Assembly: GCA_016721865.1 (NCBI GenBank)
Contig: JADKHF010000044.1
Span: 62,001-126,000, forward strand
DNA: 64,000 bases
From: Nitrosomonas sp.
GTDB taxonomy: Bacteria > Pseudomonadota > Gammaproteobacteria > Burkholderiales > Nitrosomonadaceae
Direction of reading: 5' to 3'
This document shows, in pieces, positions 21,925 through 30,976 of the stretch. The notes beneath the pieces are model-generated. The model did not search any database, was not told the origin of the DNA, and saw nothing but the letters and a program-made list of their open reading frames with translations. A program made the position numbers and the translations under genes. Every line of letters begins with the position of its first letter. The stretch's first letter is position 1.

Positions 21925-23032
21925 TTGATCCGGCCATTAAATAGTTTTAAGCGGCATATTTTACATACGGATCTTGGAAGTAAGAAGCAACGCGCTCTGG
22001 ATTATTCTGCAGCATCAACATATGATCATCGACAGCGGCATGTAATTTCTCCTTGGTACGCACCGGAACTTTCGAACCGATAGCCTGCTTCAAATCTGAG
22101 TTCAATCTTTCTTCTGGATTTAATTCCGGACTGTAGCTGGGTAAATAAAAGCATTCGATCTTTCCTTATTTTCTTCCAGCCAAGCCTTCACTGGTTTGCT
22201 GTGGTGCACTCTCAAATTATCCAGGATCAAGAACACTTTCTTCCTGCATCCTTGATCAGTAGTTCGAGAAATTCAATGAGTCTATCTGAATTGAAATTTC
22301 CATCAATAATCTGCCAGCGTGCACAGCCTTTGTTGGTTACAGTGGCAATCATTGACAGCCGTTGCCGCGTGCCAGGAGCGTAGGTCACGGGTGTTTTCCC
22401 TTGGGTGCAAAGCCACGTCCTCGCACATCCGTATTGACTAATCCTGTCTCATCACCCAGTGAATCTCCCCGCCTTCAGTTCGAGCGCGCTTGGCAATATC
22501 CGGATATTGCTCATTGAGCCATTGCTTTACCGCCTCCGGGCGTTGTTCATAAGCACGGCGGATCGGCTTCTGCGGGGTAAATCCCCAACGCTTGAGGTAG
22601 TGTCCCACCGTGCGTATCGGCATGGATATGCCACATTCCTGCTCGATTAACTGTCTTATCGCTCCACGATTCCACAACGCAAAATCCATCTTCAGTTGCT
22701 CAGGACGTTTATCACAAATAAGCCGTTGCAATCTCAACTCCTGTTCTTCGCTTAAGCTGCGTTTGTCACCCGTACGTCGTCCGCGTCTACCAGGCTTTAG
22801 CCCAGCTGCACCACCTTCTTCATAAAGTCGAATAATCTTCTTCACAGCCGTGCCGCTCAGCTCCGTAACTTGCGCTATTTGCCCAGGTTTGCCGCCTCGC
22901 TTGTGAAGACGAATCACTTGCCGACGACGTTCATGCAGCGCTTCATCTTTTAAGGTTCTTGCATCTATTTTTTCCATCCTTCTATGACATGCAAAATCAC
23001 CAAAAATTCAAACTATTTATTGGCCGGATCTA
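21925..23032 (-). mobile_element. IS630-family insertion sequence A
   Basis: 1,108-bp element bounded by imperfect inverted repeats: left GATCCGGCCATTAAATAG at 21927 and right (reverse complement) GATCCGGCCAATAAATAG. TA dinucleotides flank it at 21923-21924 and 23033-23034, the expected IS630 target duplication. It contains one transposase gene on the minus strand, broken by frameshifts. Its right end lies six bases from the stop codon of the small membrane-protein gene at 23040. Confidence 0.72.
21947..22977 (-). pseudogene. IS630-family DDE transposase, frameshifted
   Basis: The N-terminal helix-turn-helix half (start 22977; RRQVIRLHKRGGKPGQIAQV, KKIIRLYEEGG) is intact. At about 22445 the frame breaks where HWGDETGLVNTDVRGRG is expected (one G missing). 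Downstream frames contain FLILDNLRVHHSKPVKAWL and YSPELNPEE-type sequence, with the end at PYVKYAA (stop 21947). Further breaks occur inside the catalytic half. Not functional as read. Confidence 0.8.
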
Positions 23033-23039
23033 TAATGAA

Positions 23040-23210
23040 CTAGTCGCAGCCACGCAATAGATAGATGAAAAACAGGATGGGTATGGGAACACCTATAAGC
23101 CATAGCAGAATGTAACCGATTTTTCCTTCTTGCCGCTTTTTCAGAGCTGATATATTCCGCAGCGAACCGACACCTTTTGTGAGGCGGCTAAAATAATTGG
23201 TTTTCAGCAT
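23040..23210 (-). CDS. Small single-helix membrane protein
   Basis: 56 codons, start 23210 after AGGAG. A basic N-terminal half (Lys/Arg-rich, about residues 1-30) is followed by one hydrophobic segment IGYILLWLIGVPIPILFFIY and a short tail LLRGCD. The hydrophobic part resembles the 25-residue peptide at 31958 (GWLLGVPVFVLVIIYLI), sharing the W-L-x-G-V-P pattern. Function unknown; such peptides are common among proteobacterial stress genes. Confidence 0.65.
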   Translation of the reverse strand: MLKTNYFSRLTKGVGSLRNISALKKRQEGKIGYILLWLIGVPIPILFFIYLLRGCD

Positions 23211-23342
23211 CGCGATCTCCTATTTAATTTCAAGACCTTGGTCTGGTAGTAAAAAAGTCACAGTGATAATCACGCTCGTTATTTTTTAAGTCAAACAATA
23301 TTTACCGGCCTTCAATCCTATTTAGATGTATTTCCTGGTTTT

Positions 23343-23918
23343 CTACTTCTTGATGCTCAATCCATCATCGAGGACGCTCTTTACCCCCTCGACTCCCCGT
23401 GCAACCTCAATTGCCCGATCAACCTGAGTTTGGTCTTCCACAAACCCGCTGAGTTGAACTTCTCCATCACGCGTCACTACCCCGATATCAAAGCTCTTGA
23501 TGATTGGATCATTGATGAATTCGGCTTTTACCTTAGTAGTAATGACGCTGTCATCTATCTTGGCACCCACACTGGCATCTTTAGTCTTAATCCTTATTTT
23601 ATTATCCACATTGCTGACGCCATCAATCCCCTGAGCAACTGTCATGGCGCGATCCATTTGATTTTGGCTTTCCACAAAACCGCTTAGTTGAACAACACCT
23701 TTGCGTGTTTCAACTTTGATATCCAAACTTTCCAGACCCGTGTCTTTAAGCAGGGCAGATTTTACTTTTGTGGTTATGACAGTATCGTCGATTTCGGTTC
23801 CCACCGTAGTTTTAGTCTCAGTCTGAGACCCTTTGTCTCCATTCTTTCCGCACCCTGCTATAAATAAGCCGCCGATCAGCAAGATGGTCAGAACAATTAA
23901 CCTATTTTTTATATTCAT
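23343..23918 (-). CDS. BON-domain lipoprotein, OsmY-like
   Basis: About 191 residues. A lipoprotein signal with lipobox (LLIGGLFIAGC) is followed by two BON domains (about residues 40-110 and 115-190), each with TKVKxxxL, the VVQLSGFV or EVQLSGFV core and the final V-x-N/L repeat. BON proteins are periplasmic osmotic-stress proteins thought to associate with phospholipid membranes. Start at 23918 is preceded by GGAGAAAG. A palindromic operator lies 118 bp upstream. Confidence 0.85.
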   Translation of the reverse strand: MNIKNRLIVLTILLIGGLFIAGCGKNGDKGSQTETKTTVGTEIDDTVITTKVKSALLKDTGLESLDIKVETRKGVVQLSGFVESQNQMDRAMTVAQGIDGVSNVDNKIRIKTKDASVGAKIDDSVITTKVKAEFINDPIIKSFDIGVVTRDGEVQLSGFVEDQTQVDRAIEVARGVEGVKSVLDDGLSIKK

Positions 23919-24035
23919 ACATTCTTTCTCCAAAATTAAATAAACTGAAATCCCTCACGGTTCCGAACTGAAGATATTCTCTACTCCCTCCTAACTTCCA
24001 TATTTTGAATTATCTCTGTGATATATCATCAGTTC

Positions 24036-24051
24036 TGTGCGCTAGCACACA
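24036..24051. promoter_or_regulatory. Palindromic operator, site 2
   Basis: TGTGCGCTAGCACACA; one arm mismatch to TGTGCG-N4-CGCACA. Upstream of the BON lipoprotein gene, in the 460-bp divergent region it shares with the DUF2934 gene. Confidence 0.7.
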
Positions 24052-24144
24052 TATCCAATTTCCGGCTGATATTAACTTAGCCAGGTAGAACAAGTTTAAT
24101 ACTGCGCTATTTACACCTTATGCATCTGGTTGTTTCTTTTCTTA

Positions 24145-24160
24145 TGTGCTTTACCGCACT
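24145..24160. promoter_or_regulatory. Palindromic operator, site 3 (weaker)
   Basis: TGTGCTTTACCGCACT: the inner and outer arm bases are partly changed but TGTGC and GCAC are kept at the same spacing. It lies 235 bp before the DUF2934 start and on the BON side of the divergent region. No gene is seen in the rest of 23934-24394. Confidence 0.5.
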
Positions 24161-24394
24161 GACCTCACATAGTTTTGCCTGTATTAATACTCAACCGTAA
24201 TAAAGCACAAATCCTTCGAACTAAACATTGAGAAGGATCGCTTTAATGGGGTACCAGGATTTGATAAGTGTAAAAGACCCAATATGGCAGACTCATCATG
24301 GGCGACGGATAGTTTAATAAAAATGGACGCTTAGCATGCGGGTGTGATCCGTTCGCTCCGTGCCCACTCATTTTTAACACTGGAGGACAAAAAC

Positions 24395-24751
24395 ATGGCT
24401 GAACAGACACGCACCCCCGATATCCAAAGACGCGATCCCAACATTACGTGGCGAGGTACTTTCAGCCTTGAGCAGCGCGAGGCGATGATTCGTGAGGCTG
24501 CCTACTCCCACTTCGTGAAGCGTGGCTACACCCATGGGCATAATCTTGATGACTGGCTTGCGGCCGAAACCGAGCTTGAGCGTGGAACACCGGAGCCCCA
24601 GGAATTTCCCACGGATATGGAGCTGCAGCAGAACAGTGTCCATGGGCCTGCGATGGATGAAAAATTGAAACAGATCATCACGCAGCACCCACGCAAGGCT
24701 ATACCACAGGTGGAGAGTATGGAGCCGGAAAATGCCCCGTTTAAGGAATGA
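24395..24751 (+). CDS. DUF2934 family protein
   Basis: 118 residues, start 24395 after TGGAGGACA. The central segment REAAYSHFVKRGYTHGHNLD and DWLAAETELE is the DUF2934 signature (x-I-R-x-x-A-Y...G...G...DWLxAE). These are small soluble proteins, often near stress or CsbD-type genes, of unknown role. An upstream in-frame ATG at 24344 exists but lacks a ribosome site. Confidence 0.8.
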   Translation: MAEQTRTPDIQRRDPNITWRGTFSLEQREAMIREAAYSHFVKRGYTHGHNLDDWLAAETELERGTPEPQEFPTDMELQQNSVHGPAMDEKLKQIITQHPRKAIPQVESMEPENAPFKE

Positions 24752-24805
24752 CGCAAAATTACATAATACAACCTGCGAATAATCAACTAAACCCACCATC
24801 TGCTT

Positions 24806-24935
24806 CTAGGAAAACTCTGAATAACTCGCATTTGTCATTCCGATCGAGTTGAGGAATCTTTAATAATCAATGCAATAGATTCCTCGCTCTTGCTCGAAAT
24901 GACACTTGTTCAGAGCTTCCTTAAAGACATTAATT
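24806..24935. repeat. Dispersed intergenic hairpin repeat, copy A
   Basis: Imperfect palindrome whose arms read CTCTGAATAA ... TTGTTCAGAG on the outside and contain TGTCATTCCGATCGAGTTGA and AGATTCCTCGCTCTTGCTCG inside. Related copies at about 29931-30047 and 34362-34492. No coding potential. Confidence 0.65.
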
Positions 24936-25475
24936 GCGCCTCAATTGACTCAATCAGGAGGGAAGCTATATGTAACAATGTTTTCAGCAAATTTTAGCTA
25001 ATTTAATAAAATCACCTGTTTGGTAATGCTCTGAATCTTTCAGAAAGACTTAATCTATAGGGTTCTTGAGCGGCTTAAGTGACCTCAACTGAGGAATCCA
25101 GGATGGTATGTTCAGATTCCATCCCCACCACGGCAAATCTACAATTCCTGAAAAGTAGTTCATAATAACCCCACAAAATAACATTAAGAGCACTTCTGAA
25201 AATTCAAAGTTCCAAACAAAACGAAGCGCGAACAAAAAATGGTGACGCAGCATATGTCTGATACGTAAGGAAGCATTTTTTTGCGAGCAACAAAGTGTTG
25301 TAACGAAATTAGGATTTTTAGAGATGCCCTTAAGTAACTACTCAGAACTCTTATAAAGTATGGGACTCAACAGATTAAACGCAAACTGTGATTCGCATAC
25401 AATTGTTCAATGTATCTTTAAAGTTTTGAGAAGTTTTGTTGATTCTTACTGGATGTCTTGCCGAAGGAAAAGTTT
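24936..25475. other. Intergenic stretch, no supported gene
   Basis: About 540 AT-rich bases. A 67-codon minus-strand frame (25050-25253) starts with a hydrophobic sequence but has no ribosome site or recognisable family. I do not support it as a gene. Nothing else is seen. Confidence 0.4.
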
Positions 25476-25859
25476 ATGGCTATTACACTTAATCACACTA
25501 TTGTGCCTTGCTTTGATAATGTCGAATCTGCCAAATTCTATTGCAGATTGTTTGGTTTTGAATATATCGGCGAGTTTTCACGTTTCATCGTAGTACGTGT
25601 AAATGATACGTTGTGCCTGGATTTTGATAGTCGAGATAAGTTTGAATCAAATCACTATGCATTCAAGGTTTCCGAACAGGAATTTGACGAAATATTCGAG
25701 CGCTTACAAACCGAGAATATTAAATATGGCAGCGGACCCAGTGAAGTTGATAATTCGACTATCAATCACAACTATGGCGGACGTGGGGTTTATTTTCGTG
25801 ACTCGAACGGACATTTACTGGAGTTACTTACGGTTGATTATGTTATACCTGCACACTAG
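25476..25859 (+). CDS. VOC (glyoxalase/bleomycin-resistance fold) protein
   Basis: 127 residues, start 25476 (MAITLNHTIVPC) after GAAGGAAAA. Single VOC unit: HTIVP with a metal-ligand His at the start, AKFYCRLFGFEYIGEF, a central HYAFKV and the C-terminal YFRDSNGHLLELLT with the metal-ligand Glu. Similar to fosfomycin- or glyoxalase-like proteins, but the substrate cannot be told. Stands alone between two intergenic regions. Confidence 0.82.
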   Translation: MAITLNHTIVPCFDNVESAKFYCRLFGFEYIGEFSRFIVVRVNDTLCLDFDSRDKFESNHYAFKVSEQEFDEIFERLQTENIKYGSGPSEVDNSTINHNYGGRGVYFRDSNGHLLELLTVDYVIPAH

Positions 25860-25943
25860 CCATAATCGCATCCACATGCGGTGTTGCTGTCATTTAGAAA
25901 ACACTCGTTTTCGGGATCGATGTTTGCGCAAATTCCATAATAA

Positions 25944-25959
25944 CGTGCGGTAGCACACC
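25944..25959. promoter_or_regulatory. Palindromic operator, site 4
   Basis: CGTGCGGTAGCACACC, an imperfect member of the TGTGCG-N4-CGCACA family, 57 bp before the start of the secreted Asn/Pro-rich protein. This spacing matches that of site 6 before the paralogous gene at 29513. Confidence 0.6.
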
Positions 25960-26016
25960 GACCAGCATGAGGATTCTGAGGATCATTGTGCTTCAAATTA
26001 ACTTCAAAGGAGTACT

Positions 26017-26322
26017 ATGATGATCCGTGAAAAAAACATAGCAATAGCATTTATTATCAGTGCAGCCCTTATATTCACGAGTGTTTCCGCATTTGCCGAG
26101 CCGGCACAAACACTGAATAGAACTAATGATAAAGATGCAGTTCAGAAATTACAGTCCAATCCCTCCTCGAGCAACCCTGCTGGAGTGAACCCAAACAACC
26201 CCGTTATGGCGAATCCAAAGTCAAACGACCCCACTGGCGTGAACTCTGATATTCCTTCTCGAGCGAATCCAAACATCCCTTCTGGTGTCAATCCAAACAA
26301 CCCTTCGGGAATGGGTCATTAA
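26017..26322 (+). CDS. Secreted Asn/Pro-rich repeat protein
   Basis: 101 residues, start 26017 after AAAGGAGTA. Cleavable signal peptide (AFIISAALIFTSVSAFA) followed by a low-complexity tail of irregular units such as NPAGVNPNNP, NDPTGVN and NPNIPSGVNPNNPSG. No known domain. It shares its start (MMI-x2-K, AFA before cleavage) and its NPN-x-PSG unit with the protein at 29513, so the two look like paralogues. Likely periplasmic or surface-exposed and disordered; role unknown. Confidence 0.7.
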   Translation: MMIREKNIAIAFIISAALIFTSVSAFAEPAQTLNRTNDKDAVQKLQSNPSSSNPAGVNPNNPVMANPKSNDPTGVNSDIPSRANPNIPSGVNPNNPSGMGH

Positions 26323-26599
26323 TTAGAATCTGTAGCGCCGCCCATGAATTTGAATGGTTCATGGGTATTCACTCAAATGTCAACACAACCAGCAACATAC
26401 AGCTTCGGTGAGAAATTTTTTATGTCTAAAAACCAGTAATCTCCAGAAAGGTTTTTCTCTCGCCTTTGAGTAATGGCAGGTGCTCCGTATCCAAAAGAAC
26501 ATTTTTCCGAGATAGTCTTTGTTGTTAACATTGAATCTGGCTGACACTGCACATTGTGCAGTTATCCGTCCTCGCTTCGCATTCATAAATGATCAACTT

Positions 26600-27727
26600 A
26601 TGGAAAACCATCGCGGCAACAACAGCAGTCCGACCAACCGGGCAGTGAAATCGCCGGTCATCGAGATTCGCAAAGGCCAGACTTCAGGTCGACTTGATCG
26701 TACTGAATTTAGTGTTCGGTTCCGAGCCACGTTCATCGACCCAGCGTTTCGAAGCGAAGACGAATCCATCGCACGACTTGAAGAAATTGCTTGGCAAGCC
26801 TACACCGATGGCCGCAAGGCGCCCTTTACACAGAAGGCGGGGCCGGGATATGCTGATCCGGATTACGAATTGTCAGTCGAATGGATGTCCACAAAGCAAC
26901 GTATAGAAGAAGCGCAACGACTCTGGAATGAACCTTCAACTCCGTCACGGATATTGCTGATCTGCGGCTCGGCACGCAACGATGGAACCTGTCCAGGCGA
27001 GATGTCCAAATCCTTCCGGCTGTTGAAGATTGTTCGCGAAACATTGGAACAGGCTGATATCCAGGTTGATGTACTCGATCTGAGTCTGATTACCTCGGAA
27101 TATGGTCGCAACATCCACCCATGCAAGGGATGTGTGTCGACGGCAATGCCTTTATGTCACTGGCCATGTAGTTGTTATCCCCATCACTCTCTCAATCAAA
27201 ACAATGACTGGATGGCCGAAATCTATGAGCGCTGGACGGCTGCCCATGCCGTGATCATCGTAACCCCGGTCTATTGGTACCAGAGTCCAAGTCCTTTGAA
27301 ATTGATGATAGACCGCATGGTCTGCGCCGATGGTGGTAACCCTGACCCCACATCGACAGCAGGCAAGAATGCGGGCAAAGCGAAAGAACTTGAGATGGCC
27401 GGATGGAATTACCCGCAGCACCTGGCTGGGCGTGCCTACGGAGTAATTGTCCACGGCGATGTGGCTGGTATTGAAGGTTCGAGGCGTTCTTTGTCCGACT
27501 GGCTCGATTGGATGGGCTTTATCGACGCCGGAGCTCAGGCACGACTGGATCGCTACATCGGATACTTCGAACCCTATGCGACCAGTCACGATGTCCTGGA
27601 CAAGGATGTGGCGATACAGGAAGAAACACGCAATGTCGCGCTTGCCGTAGTGAAAGCCGTTGTCGAATTACGTGCCGGACGGCTCCATGCCGCGCAGGCT
27701 AAGCTGCCACGCCCGCGGCCAAAGTAG
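26600..27727 (+). CDS. NAD(P)H-dependent FMN reductase / flavodoxin-fold oxidoreductase
   Basis: About 375 residues. The N-terminal ~100 residues carry a region I do not recognise (RTEFSVRFRATFIDPAF). The C-terminal flavodoxin-like domain begins at RILLICGSARNDGTCPGEMS, the FMN phosphate-binding loop, and continues with HPCKGCVSTAMPLCHWPCSC and IVTPVYWYQSPSPLKLMIDR. This matches NADPH-dependent FMN reductases/quinone reductases. The four close cysteines in the middle are unusual and could bind a metal. Start chosen at ATG 26600; the frame is open further upstream to 26519 without a good ribosome site. Confidence 0.78.
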   Translation: MENHRGNNSSPTNRAVKSPVIEIRKGQTSGRLDRTEFSVRFRATFIDPAFRSEDESIARLEEIAWQAYTDGRKAPFTQKAGPGYADPDYELSVEWMSTKQRIEEAQRLWNEPSTPSRILLICGSARNDGTCPGEMSKSFRLLKIVRETLEQADIQVDVLDLSLITSEYGRNIHPCKGCVSTAMPLCHWPCSCYPHHSLNQNNDWMAEIYERWTAAHAVIIVTPVYWYQSPSPLKLMIDRMVCADGGNPDPTSTAGKNAGKAKELEMAGWNYPQHLAGRAYGVIVHGDVAGIEGSRRSLSDWLDWMGFIDAGAQARLDRYIGYFEPYATSHDVLDKDVAIQEETRNVALAVVKAVVELRAGRLHAAQAKLPRPRPK

Positions 27728-27979
27728 ATGGTCATTCTTTCACCCCGTCCTACAGCACCTTCCTAACATTGGAGGGCGCTTTACTTTTGACGCTAATGGG
27801 TTAAAACCTCCCCACTACTACATGTCCTTAGGAACGCAGTCTTCCAAAGCTTTTTTATAGCCAAGCCGCTCATTTTGTTGTAGACATTGCCACCGCATCT
27901 TTATGTCCTGCCTGACTTGAACGGGCATATAATAACCCGCTCAGGCTTGAGCATTTTTCAACAACCTACCAGTTGAATG

Positions 27980-28135
27980 CTATTTCTCGGGAACAACAAT
28001 AATCGTTTCCTTGGTTCCGGATTCACCTTGTGGTCCTTGTGGACCTTGTGGTCCGGACTTGCCTGAGCCAAACGTTATACAGCCTGCCATTCCGACCAGC
28101 ACCATGGTTACTGTGAATAGTTTTAGGTATTTCAT
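27980..28135 (-). CDS. Small lipoprotein with collagen-like Gly-Pro-Gln repeats
   Basis: 51 residues. Lipoprotein signal (MKYLKLFTVTMVLVGMAGC), then GSGKSGPQGPQGPQGESG, a short run of collagen-type triplets, and the tail KETIIVVPEK. Probably anchored in the outer membrane. The chosen start (28135) is internal to a longer frame and gives a proper signal peptide. About 280 gene-free AT-rich bases lie on its right. Confidence 0.65.
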   Translation of the reverse strand: MKYLKLFTVTMVLVGMAGCITFGSGKSGPQGPQGPQGESGTKETIIVVPEK

Positions 28136-28466
28136 TGTATTTACCTTTTTCAGTTGATAAAAATGCCGTTGCATCCACAACATAGCCTAACGAGAGGCTG
28201 TTATGTAATAAATAAATTTAAGATTATATGCAATATAAATATATGATAACAAACAATGTTTATTGTATAACATTCCCAACCTGGAAGCGCGCGTGGAATA
28301 AAAATAATCATTTTCCAGAAGACTCTACCAGCCCTTAGCAAAAGAATTGTTTGTAAGTTTTCTTTGAAACAAATAGAGATTTACTATGGGTATCGCCACG
28401 TACGTAAGCCGCGCAAACCAAAACTAAACACGATGTTTATGTTCGCGCGCGCCAGCAAACGAAATC

Positions 28467-28817
28467 CTATCCTTTCTTGACAGCTTCTTTCAAATCGCCA
28501 ATACCTTTCTGTATCTTTCCTTCGATTTGTTTTTCCAGCCCTTTGGCCTGCTGTTCTTTGCTGCCAACCAGCTTACCGGCTTCTTCCTGAACTTTGCCGG
28601 CCAAGTCTTTTACTTCGCCCTTTACTTGATCTTTGTTCAAGCCGAATTCCTCACTAACAGTTTCTTTCAAATCGCCGACCCCCTTCTGTATCTTTCCTTC
28701 GATCTGTTTTCCCAGTCCTTTGGCCTGCTGTTCTTTGCTGCCAACCAGTTTTCCAGCTTCTTCCTGAATTTTGCCGGCTAAGTCTTTTGCTTCGCCCTTT
28801 AATTGATCCTTGTTCAT
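28467..28817 (-). CDS. Tandem CsbD-family stress protein
   Basis: 116 residues made of two nearly identical CsbD units (about 1-55 and 60-113). Each contains NKDQxKGExKDLAGKxQEEA, then GKLVGSKEQQAKGL and EGKIQKGxGDLKE. CsbD proteins are soluble, highly charged general-stress proteins of unknown biochemistry and are usually single-unit (~65 residues), so this is an internal duplication. A palindromic operator lies 125 bp upstream, shared with the divergent gene at 29066. Confidence 0.88.
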   Translation of the reverse strand: MNKDQLKGEAKDLAGKIQEEAGKLVGSKEQQAKGLGKQIEGKIQKGVGDLKETVSEEFGLNKDQVKGEVKDLAGKVQEEAGKLVGSKEQQAKGLEKQIEGKIQKGIGDLKEAVKKG

Positions 28818-28941
28818 GATGAATTCCTCATTCTAAATTGAAACATTCTCAAAACACGAACCGACAACAGTCCGCGCTACCTACCCAATAACTAATCCAC
28901 TTCCAAACAAATTCATCATAAAGTGGATGCAACTACACTTC

Positions 28942-28957
28942 CGTGCGCTATCGCACA
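28942..28957. promoter_or_regulatory. Palindromic operator, site 5
   Basis: CGTGCGCTATCGCACA, one base off the consensus palindrome. It sits between divergent csbD-like (start 28817) and DUF3185/DUF3309 (start 29066) genes. Confidence 0.72.
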
Positions 28958-29065
28958 GAATCAATAGAAGAATCAGCGTAATTTTGTCCTTAGTAATTAT
29001 CGTCAGTAATGATGGTTATTATAGCTACACGCTGTTTTGACCCTCAATCCTTCAGGAGAAAACAC

Positions 29066-29335
29066 ATGAACAAAGGTTTATCTGTTGCACTACTTATCGT
29101 TGGAGTTCTTTTGGTTGTCTGGGGCGTGAGCGCCTTTGATTCCGCAAGTTCAGATGTATCCCAAGCACTAACAGGCTCGCCCACTGACAAAGCGATATGG
29201 TTATTGGTCGGCGGCATTATTGCAGGCGTGATTCCAACGTGGCCGCATAGCAGGGAGTGGGGCTATTTCCCCAGTGGCATCCTTGGGACGGTGTTGCTGA
29301 TCTTGCTCATTCTGATGCTGTTGGGTCGAATATAG
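29066..29335 (+). CDS. DUF3185-DUF3309 hybrid membrane protein
   Basis: 89 residues, start 29066 after TCAGGAGAA. Residues 1-52 (NKGLSVALLIVGVLLVVWGV, GSPTDKAIWLLVGGIIAGV) are a DUF3185 protein. From residue 53, PTWPHSREWGYFPSG and LGTVLLILLILMLLGRI are the end of a DUF3309 protein. In genomes I know, these are separate ~50-70-residue genes, often neighbours. The hybrid is best explained by a deletion joining two adjacent genes in frame, real or from assembly. Both are hydrophobic stress-associated peptides of unknown function. Confidence 0.75.
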   Translation: MNKGLSVALLIVGVLLVVWGVSAFDSASSDVSQALTGSPTDKAIWLLVGGIIAGVIPTWPHSREWGYFPSGILGTVLLILLILMLLGRI

Positions 29336-29436
29336 TACCCTCATTTGATTGCGTAGAATGCTTAATGCATAATGTTTAATGTCTCAATCACTCACACCCG
29401 CTTTATGGGGTTTATTGCCTAAATCTGTCAATTAAG

Positions 29437-29452
29437 TGTGCGGTAACGCACA
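29437..29452. promoter_or_regulatory. Palindromic operator, site 6
   Basis: TGTGCGGTAACGCACA, both arms perfect, 60 bp before the start at 29513. Confidence 0.75.
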
Positions 29453-29512
29453 GATAAGGTATGTGAATTTTGGGATTATGAAAAGCTACATTAACCGAAA
29501 TCAAGGAGAATA

Positions 29513-29806
29513 ATGATGATTCAAGGAAAAAAATTAACACTGGGGATTATTATTTGTGCAGCTTTTTTTGCGGGCAGTGCATTTGCTTTCGACAAATCTT
29601 TTGATCCCAACCATCAATTTGTTGATAGAGAAAGTATTGGCCCAAATTATAAAACCGGTTTTGTTATCGATAAAGATAAGGCAGCAAAAGTAAAAACCGC
29701 AGAAGAAGAACTGCAGCTTTCTTCTGGAGGAAATCCAAATGATCCTTCGCCAAAGAATTCAAATATCCCCAGTGGAGCGGCTCGCAGGTTAATTCCGTCT
29801 TTGTAA
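29513..29806 (+). CDS. Secreted protein, paralogue of the 26017 product
   Basis: 97 residues, start 29513 after CAAGGAGAA. Signal peptide (LGIIICAAFFAGSAFA) then a charged middle (FDPNHQFVDRESIGPNYKTG) and a C-terminal NPNDPSPKNSNIPSG segment similar to the Asn/Pro units of the protein at 26017. No recognised domain. Shares operator spacing with that gene, suggesting co-regulation. Confidence 0.65.
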   Translation: MMIQGKKLTLGIIICAAFFAGSAFAFDKSFDPNHQFVDRESIGPNYKTGFVIDKDKAAKVKTAEEELQLSSGGNPNDPSPKNSNIPSGAARRLIPSL

Positions 29807-29930
29807 TTGGGTTTTGTTGCTTGTTTTGGGCCTCGGCAGATTGCCGGGAGGAATGGTTCACTAAATCTCAAGCCTAGGTATTTAGCCTATACCGTTTATC
29901 ACTTAATTTATGCGAATCACGGCATTCATT

Positions 29931-30047
29931 AAAGAAATTCTGAATAACTGTCATTTCGAGCGTAGCGAGAAATCTATGGTATTGATTACCAAAGATTCCT
30001 CACTTTGTTCGGAATGACCTATGAGGGTTATTCAGAGTTTCCTAAAC
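29931..30047. repeat. Dispersed intergenic hairpin repeat, copy B
   Basis: Outer arms TTCTGAATAACTGTCATTTC and GGTTATTCAGAG, inner TTTCGAGCGTAGCGAGAAAT facing AGATTCCTCACTTTGTTCGG. Same architecture as the copies at 24806 and 34362. Confidence 0.65.
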
Positions 30048-30432
30048 AGGTCATCATGAAAAACAACCCCATTCTGCAGATTGATATGGGCAGGACCATG
30101 GCCCGCGCGATGGAAAACACCACAAATTAAGCGGTGTCTGCAAAAACAGCCTAAGCCACAATGAAATACGGCATACCTCATGAAACCAGCTAGCCGTGAT
30201 GGCTCCTCGGTCAGCCGCACTACACAAAGCACAGAATCGCGCTCAAACCCCGAAGTTTGATTAAAAAAGAAAGCGCCAGAAACCTTGTGGAGTAGCCTGT
30301 GCGGCTTGGTTGTCGAATAAAAAAGGGGGATTGTTTTTCCTATATCGTCTGAAATCTATGCTCATCATTGAGTCCGATAAATAAAGCATGCCACCGCAAG
30401 GGGCGAGGAATTAAACCCGAAAGAGATTAAAC
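30048..30432. other. Intergenic stretch, no supported gene
   Basis: Nearly 400 bases between repeat copy B and the DUF4112 gene. A 66-codon minus-strand frame is present but without ribosome site or family resemblance. TGTGCGGC at about 30298 matches half of the operator but the second arm is absent. Confidence 0.4.
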
Positions 30433-30903
30433 ATGAACAAATCACAAATAGAAAATTCACAAGAAAAGTTAAATCGGCTAGCGTGGTTAATGGATAGCTC
30501 CTTTCGTATTCCAGGCACACAGATAAGGTTTGGTCTTGATGGCATAATTGGATTGATCCCCGGATTCGGAGATGCTTTAGGAGCATTGATCTCAAGTCAC
30601 ATCCTCACACAAGCAGCTCAGATGGGCGCTCCAAAATCTATTCTTCTGAAAATGGCTTTCAATATTGGATTTGATGCAGTCCTGGGCATTGTTCCTGTTG
30701 TTGGTGATGTATCAGATTTGATCTGGAAGGCCAATCAACGGAATGTGCAATTGTTGAATGATTACCTTAATCAGCCAGAAAAAACAGTAATTCATAGCCG
30801 TTTATTTGTTGGAATTTTGGGTCTCTTAGGATTTGGTCTAATGATTCTGATTGGTTTTTTTGGATTTCTGGTGATGCGCTGGCTTTGGTTATCAGTCCAA
30901 TGA
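30433..30903 (+). CDS. DUF4112 domain membrane protein
   Basis: 156 residues. LAWLMDSSFRIPGTQIRFGL, DGIIGLIPGFGDALGALIS and GIVPVVGDVSDLIWKANQRN are the diagnostic motifs of DUF4112, with the repeated G-x-IPxxGD pattern. A long hydrophobic C-terminal helix (LFVGILGLLGFGLMILIGFF) anchors it. Function unknown; frequent in stress-gene neighbourhoods. Confidence 0.85.
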   Translation: MNKSQIENSQEKLNRLAWLMDSSFRIPGTQIRFGLDGIIGLIPGFGDALGALISSHILTQAAQMGAPKSILLKMAFNIGFDAVLGIVPVVGDVSDLIWKANQRNVQLLNDYLNQPEKTVIHSRLFVGILGLLGFGLMILIGFFGFLVMRWLWLSVQ

Positions 30904-30976
30904 TGCGGTGAAAAATTAGGGAAGCCCCAGCCATTCTATGGCAATCCTGATGAAACGGGAGTTCTGCGTCACAAAG

